DNA of 64,000 bases from Desulfosoma sp. (GTDB lineage: Bacteria > Desulfobacterota > Syntrophobacteria > Syntrophobacterales > DSM-9756). The notes under the pieces are model-generated. The model saw nothing but the letters and a program-made list of their open reading frames with translations, was not told the DNA's origin and searched no databases. Made by a program: the position numbers and the translations under genes. Positions 62,069 through 64,000 of the stretch are shown piece by piece (the stretch's first letter is position 1; each line of letters begins with the position of its first letter). The stretch covers positions 124,001-188,000 of the forward strand of contig JBBFKY010000001.1 of NCBI GenBank assembly GCA_037481875.1, read 5' to 3'.

Positions 62069-63547
62069 TCACTGTGAGGCCTTTTCGTTTTCAGCCTTTA
62101 TGTGAGCCTTTTTTCCTTGTTCTTGCAAGGCCTGGCACAGCCCTGTGGGCACTCCGTCCATACTGCCGTTGCTCATGAGAAGCACAAGATCCCCGGAACG
62201 AATGTGTTGGAGCAACCCAGGCACCACGGGTTCCCCTTCGCAAAAGAGGCGTGCAGGGATACCGCGTTCCTGGATTTTTCCAATCAGCTCTGCCGTGTCC
62301 AGCCGCTCTTCCGCTGCAATGGTGTGAAAACCTGAGGGCTCTTTTATCCCCACCCAGGATGCTTCATCAAAAGCTTCAGCATATTCGTGCTGAAAAAAAC
62401 GACGTCGACTGGAATTGGTGCGAGGTTCAAAGACGGCGAGCAGGCGTTGAGGAGCATAAAATGCACGAACAGCCTGAATCGTTTCTCGAACCGCTGTGGG
62501 GTGATGTGCGAAATCATCAAGAACCACGACCCCGTTGGCCTTGTAGATCACCTCCTGACGTCTTTTCATGCCACCAAAGCCCCTGATGGCCTCTCGCACC
62601 TGTTCCATGGGAACGTTCAAAAGCCGGCAGACGGCCATGGCGGCAAGAGTGTTCAGGGCGTTATGGCGCCCTGGTAGGGAAGAGCTGAAATGATGCCGAC
62701 TACCGTCCGGGGAGGTCACGGCGAAGGTAACTGAGCCATTTCGGGCAGAAACTTCTTCCAACCGCCATTGGCATTGCCTGGACGTTCCGTACGTGATCAC
62801 TGTCCCAGGACAGATGGTGGCGAGTTCAGCACAACGGGGATCGTCGGCATGGATCACAAGGAACCCGTCAGGAGGAATGAGGCGGCTCAGAGCCCGAAAC
62901 GTCTCCATGACATGTTCCACGTCGCGATAGATGTCTGCATGGTCAAACTCAATGCTTGTCACCACGGCAATCCATGGCTTGTAGCGAAGGAATTTGGCAT
63001 GCTTGTCGAAAAAGGCGGTGTCGTATTCGTCGCCTTCCAAGATCATAAAGGGCCCTTGGCCTGTTCGGTAACTTCGACGCCAGGCTCCAACGAAACCACC
63101 CACAAAAACGGTCGGATCCAAGCCCACCTGTTCCAGAATCCAACCCAAAAGCCCCGTGGTGGTGGTTTTTCCGTGGGTGCCGCACACCACCAGGTTTTTA
63201 CGGCCCGGAAAGAAAAAGAGGTCCAAAGCTTGAGGCATGGAAAGAAGAGGAAGCCCCAGTTGGGCGGCTCGCTGCACTTCCGGATTGTCTTTGCGAATCA
63301 CGTTGCCAACAATAACGGCGTGCGGCTTTGCCACTTCAAGATTTCGAGGGTCCCATCCCGGCAGTATGGGAATGCTCTTTTCGGCCAAAAAGGTGCTCAT
63401 GGGAGGATAGACATGGGTATCCGAGCCCAGCACGTCATATCCCTCATCTTTGAGCATGGCTGCCAGAGTGCCCATGGCGATGCCGCAGATACCCATGAAA
63501 TAAAGGCTCTTAAACCGGCCTCTGTCGGCCTGCAGACTGCTTTGCAT
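62069..63547 (-). CDS. mpl: UDP-N-acetylmuramate:L-alanyl-gamma-D-glutamyl-meso-DAP ligase
   Basis: A 492-aa cytoplasmic ligase that recycles murein tripeptide onto UDP-MurNAc. YFMGICGIAMGTLAAMLKDE opens the Rossmann domain, VCGTHGKTTTTGLLGWI is the ATP-binding loop, FIGGF-like FVGGFVGAW and EGDEYDTAFFDKHAKFL follow, and FAHHPTAVRETIQAVRAF is the C-terminal domain start. GGAGGAGG precedes the ATG. The length fits Mpl rather than MurC. It follows the serine hydrolase gene by 23 bases on the same strand. Confidence 0.95.
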   Translation of the reverse strand: MQSSLQADRGRFKSLYFMGICGIAMGTLAAMLKDEGYDVLGSDTHVYPPMSTFLAEKSIPILPGWDPRNLEVAKPHAVIVGNVIRKDNPEVQRAAQLGLPLLSMPQALDLFFFPGRKNLVVCGTHGKTTTTGLLGWILEQVGLDPTVFVGGFVGAWRRSYRTGQGPFMILEGDEYDTAFFDKHAKFLRYKPWIAVVTSIEFDHADIYRDVEHVMETFRALSRLIPPDGFLVIHADDPRCAELATICPGTVITYGTSRQCQWRLEEVSARNGSVTFAVTSPDGSRHHFSSSLPGRHNALNTLAAMAVCRLLNVPMEQVREAIRGFGGMKRRQEVIYKANGVVVLDDFAHHPTAVRETIQAVRAFYAPQRLLAVFEPRTNSSRRRFFQHEYAEAFDEASWVGIKEPSGFHTIAAEERLDTAELIGKIQERGIPARLFCEGEPVVPGLLQHIRSGDLVLLMSNGSMDGVPTGLCQALQEQGKKAHIKAENEKASQ

Positions 63548-63570
63548 CTATATCCTCCTCCATTCGAACT

Positions 63571-64000
63571 CTAGAATGGTTCCTTCATGTGTAGCATTAC
63601 CTCCATGACGGTATCGTGGAAAAGAGGCCGAAAGACTCGAATGCGTTCATCATGGCGGTGCGGGTGAACGCGGTTGGTCAAAAGGATGACCATGATCTCT
63701 TGATCCAGATCCATCCAAAAGGATGTTCCCGTAAACCCCAGATGCCCGACAGTGTTTGAAGAAAAGTATCGGCCTGCACTGGAGCCATGGCTGCTGGGGG
63801 TATCAAAGGCAAGGCGCCACTTATCTTGAAAGAGGGAAATTCTCTTTTGAGACCATTCCCAGACATCTCGTGCGGTGCCGAATAACCCGGCATGGCCGCT
63901 GACACCTTGAAGGCAATAGGCGTTTTCATCATGCACTTCCCCTTGAAGCAAGCGGCCACGCCACGGGCAATATTCCGTTGCCACGCACATCTCCTTGGGA
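63571..64000 (-). CDS. Serine hydrolase of the beta-lactamase/class C family, C-terminal part
   Basis: About 143 residues of the C-terminal region; the 5' end lies beyond the window. ATEYCPWRGRLLQGEVHDENA, then GVSGHAGLFGTARDVWEW, and HLGFTGTSFWMDLDQEIMVI followed by LLTNRVHP, are typical of EstB-like beta-lactamase family proteins. The last segment carries the HTGFTG-type box (here HLGFTG). It probably acts on peptidoglycan fragments or esters and lies directly upstream of mpl, which fits a cell-wall recycling operon. Confidence 0.9.
   Translation of the reverse strand, partial: PKEMCVATEYCPWRGRLLQGEVHDENAYCLQGVSGHAGLFGTARDVWEWSQKRISLFQDKWRLAFDTPSSHGSSAGRYFSSNTVGHLGFTGTSFWMDLDQEIMVILLTNRVHPHRHDERIRVFRPLFHDTVMEVMLHMKEPF

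Noticed and set aside
62768-63574. Plus-strand frame of 268 codons opposite mpl
   Set aside because: Antisense shadow of mpl; composition is typical of a mirrored frame.

Overview
The window reads as a chromosomal segment of a Gram-negative, anaerobic, metabolically versatile bacterium, most likely a Desulfobacterota (Syntrophobacter/Desulfacinum-like) sulfate reducer or syntroph. The reasons are several ferredoxin-dependent 2-oxoacid oxidoreductases (iorAB, a giant permuted enzyme, porG/porD), a NuoEF-type NADH module outside complex I, type IV pilus genes, peptidoglycan recycling genes (mpl, a NamZ-type gene) and abundant short palindromic repeats between genes. The taxonomic assignment is inference; no rRNA or tRNA gene is in the window. 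I saw no insertion sequence, prophage, CRISPR array or origin.

Layout. Bases 1-9392 (minus strand) hold one apparent operon for uptake and oxidative degradation of branched-chain or aromatic amino acids: iorA, iorB, livH, a livM-livG fusion, livF, two phenylacetate-CoA-ligase-like genes (one with broken catalytic motifs) and a livK cut by the window edge. Bases 9393-10275 are a repeat-filled spacer. Bases 10276-17103 are mixed: a PaaI-type thioesterase, L-2-hydroxyglutarate oxidase, a radical SAM protein, a polysaccharide deacetylase, an RlmL-like RNA methyltransferase carrying an in-frame repeat insertion, and HMG-CoA lyase.

Bases 17397-32657 carry the most unusual part: three very large co-directional genes (2174, 1593 and 1224 codons). 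The first is a one-chain 2-oxoacid:ferredoxin oxidoreductase whose domains run ferredoxin-beta-gamma-alpha, unlike the alpha-gamma-ferredoxin-beta order of NifJ-type PFOR. The second is a mostly unrecognised helical protein with one RnfB-like four-cysteine Fe-S motif. The third fuses a long unknown N-terminus to NuoE- and NuoF-like domains. Together they look like a self-contained 2-oxoacid:NAD(P)+ oxidoreductase, which I have not seen described. A GAF protein, an HD-GYP protein behind a good sigma-28-like promoter, and cimA follow.

Bases 36531-53716 are mainly housekeeping: UPF0210 and double-ACT genes, a B12-binding radical SAM protein, the compact minus-strand cluster phoH-pgpH-ybeY-pdxJ-acpS-nnrDE-tsaE, then cvpA-mazG, a Rossmann protein, DUF1992, a NamZ-like gene, and lepB followed by an NAD synthetase fused to GAF and ANTAR domains. 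Bases 53832-58785 hold pilM-pilN-pilO-pilQ (no pilP) and an L,D-transpeptidase lipoprotein. The end holds porG and porD without alpha/beta partners, a methyltransferase, an ABM protein, queH, mpl and the 3' part of a serine hydrolase.
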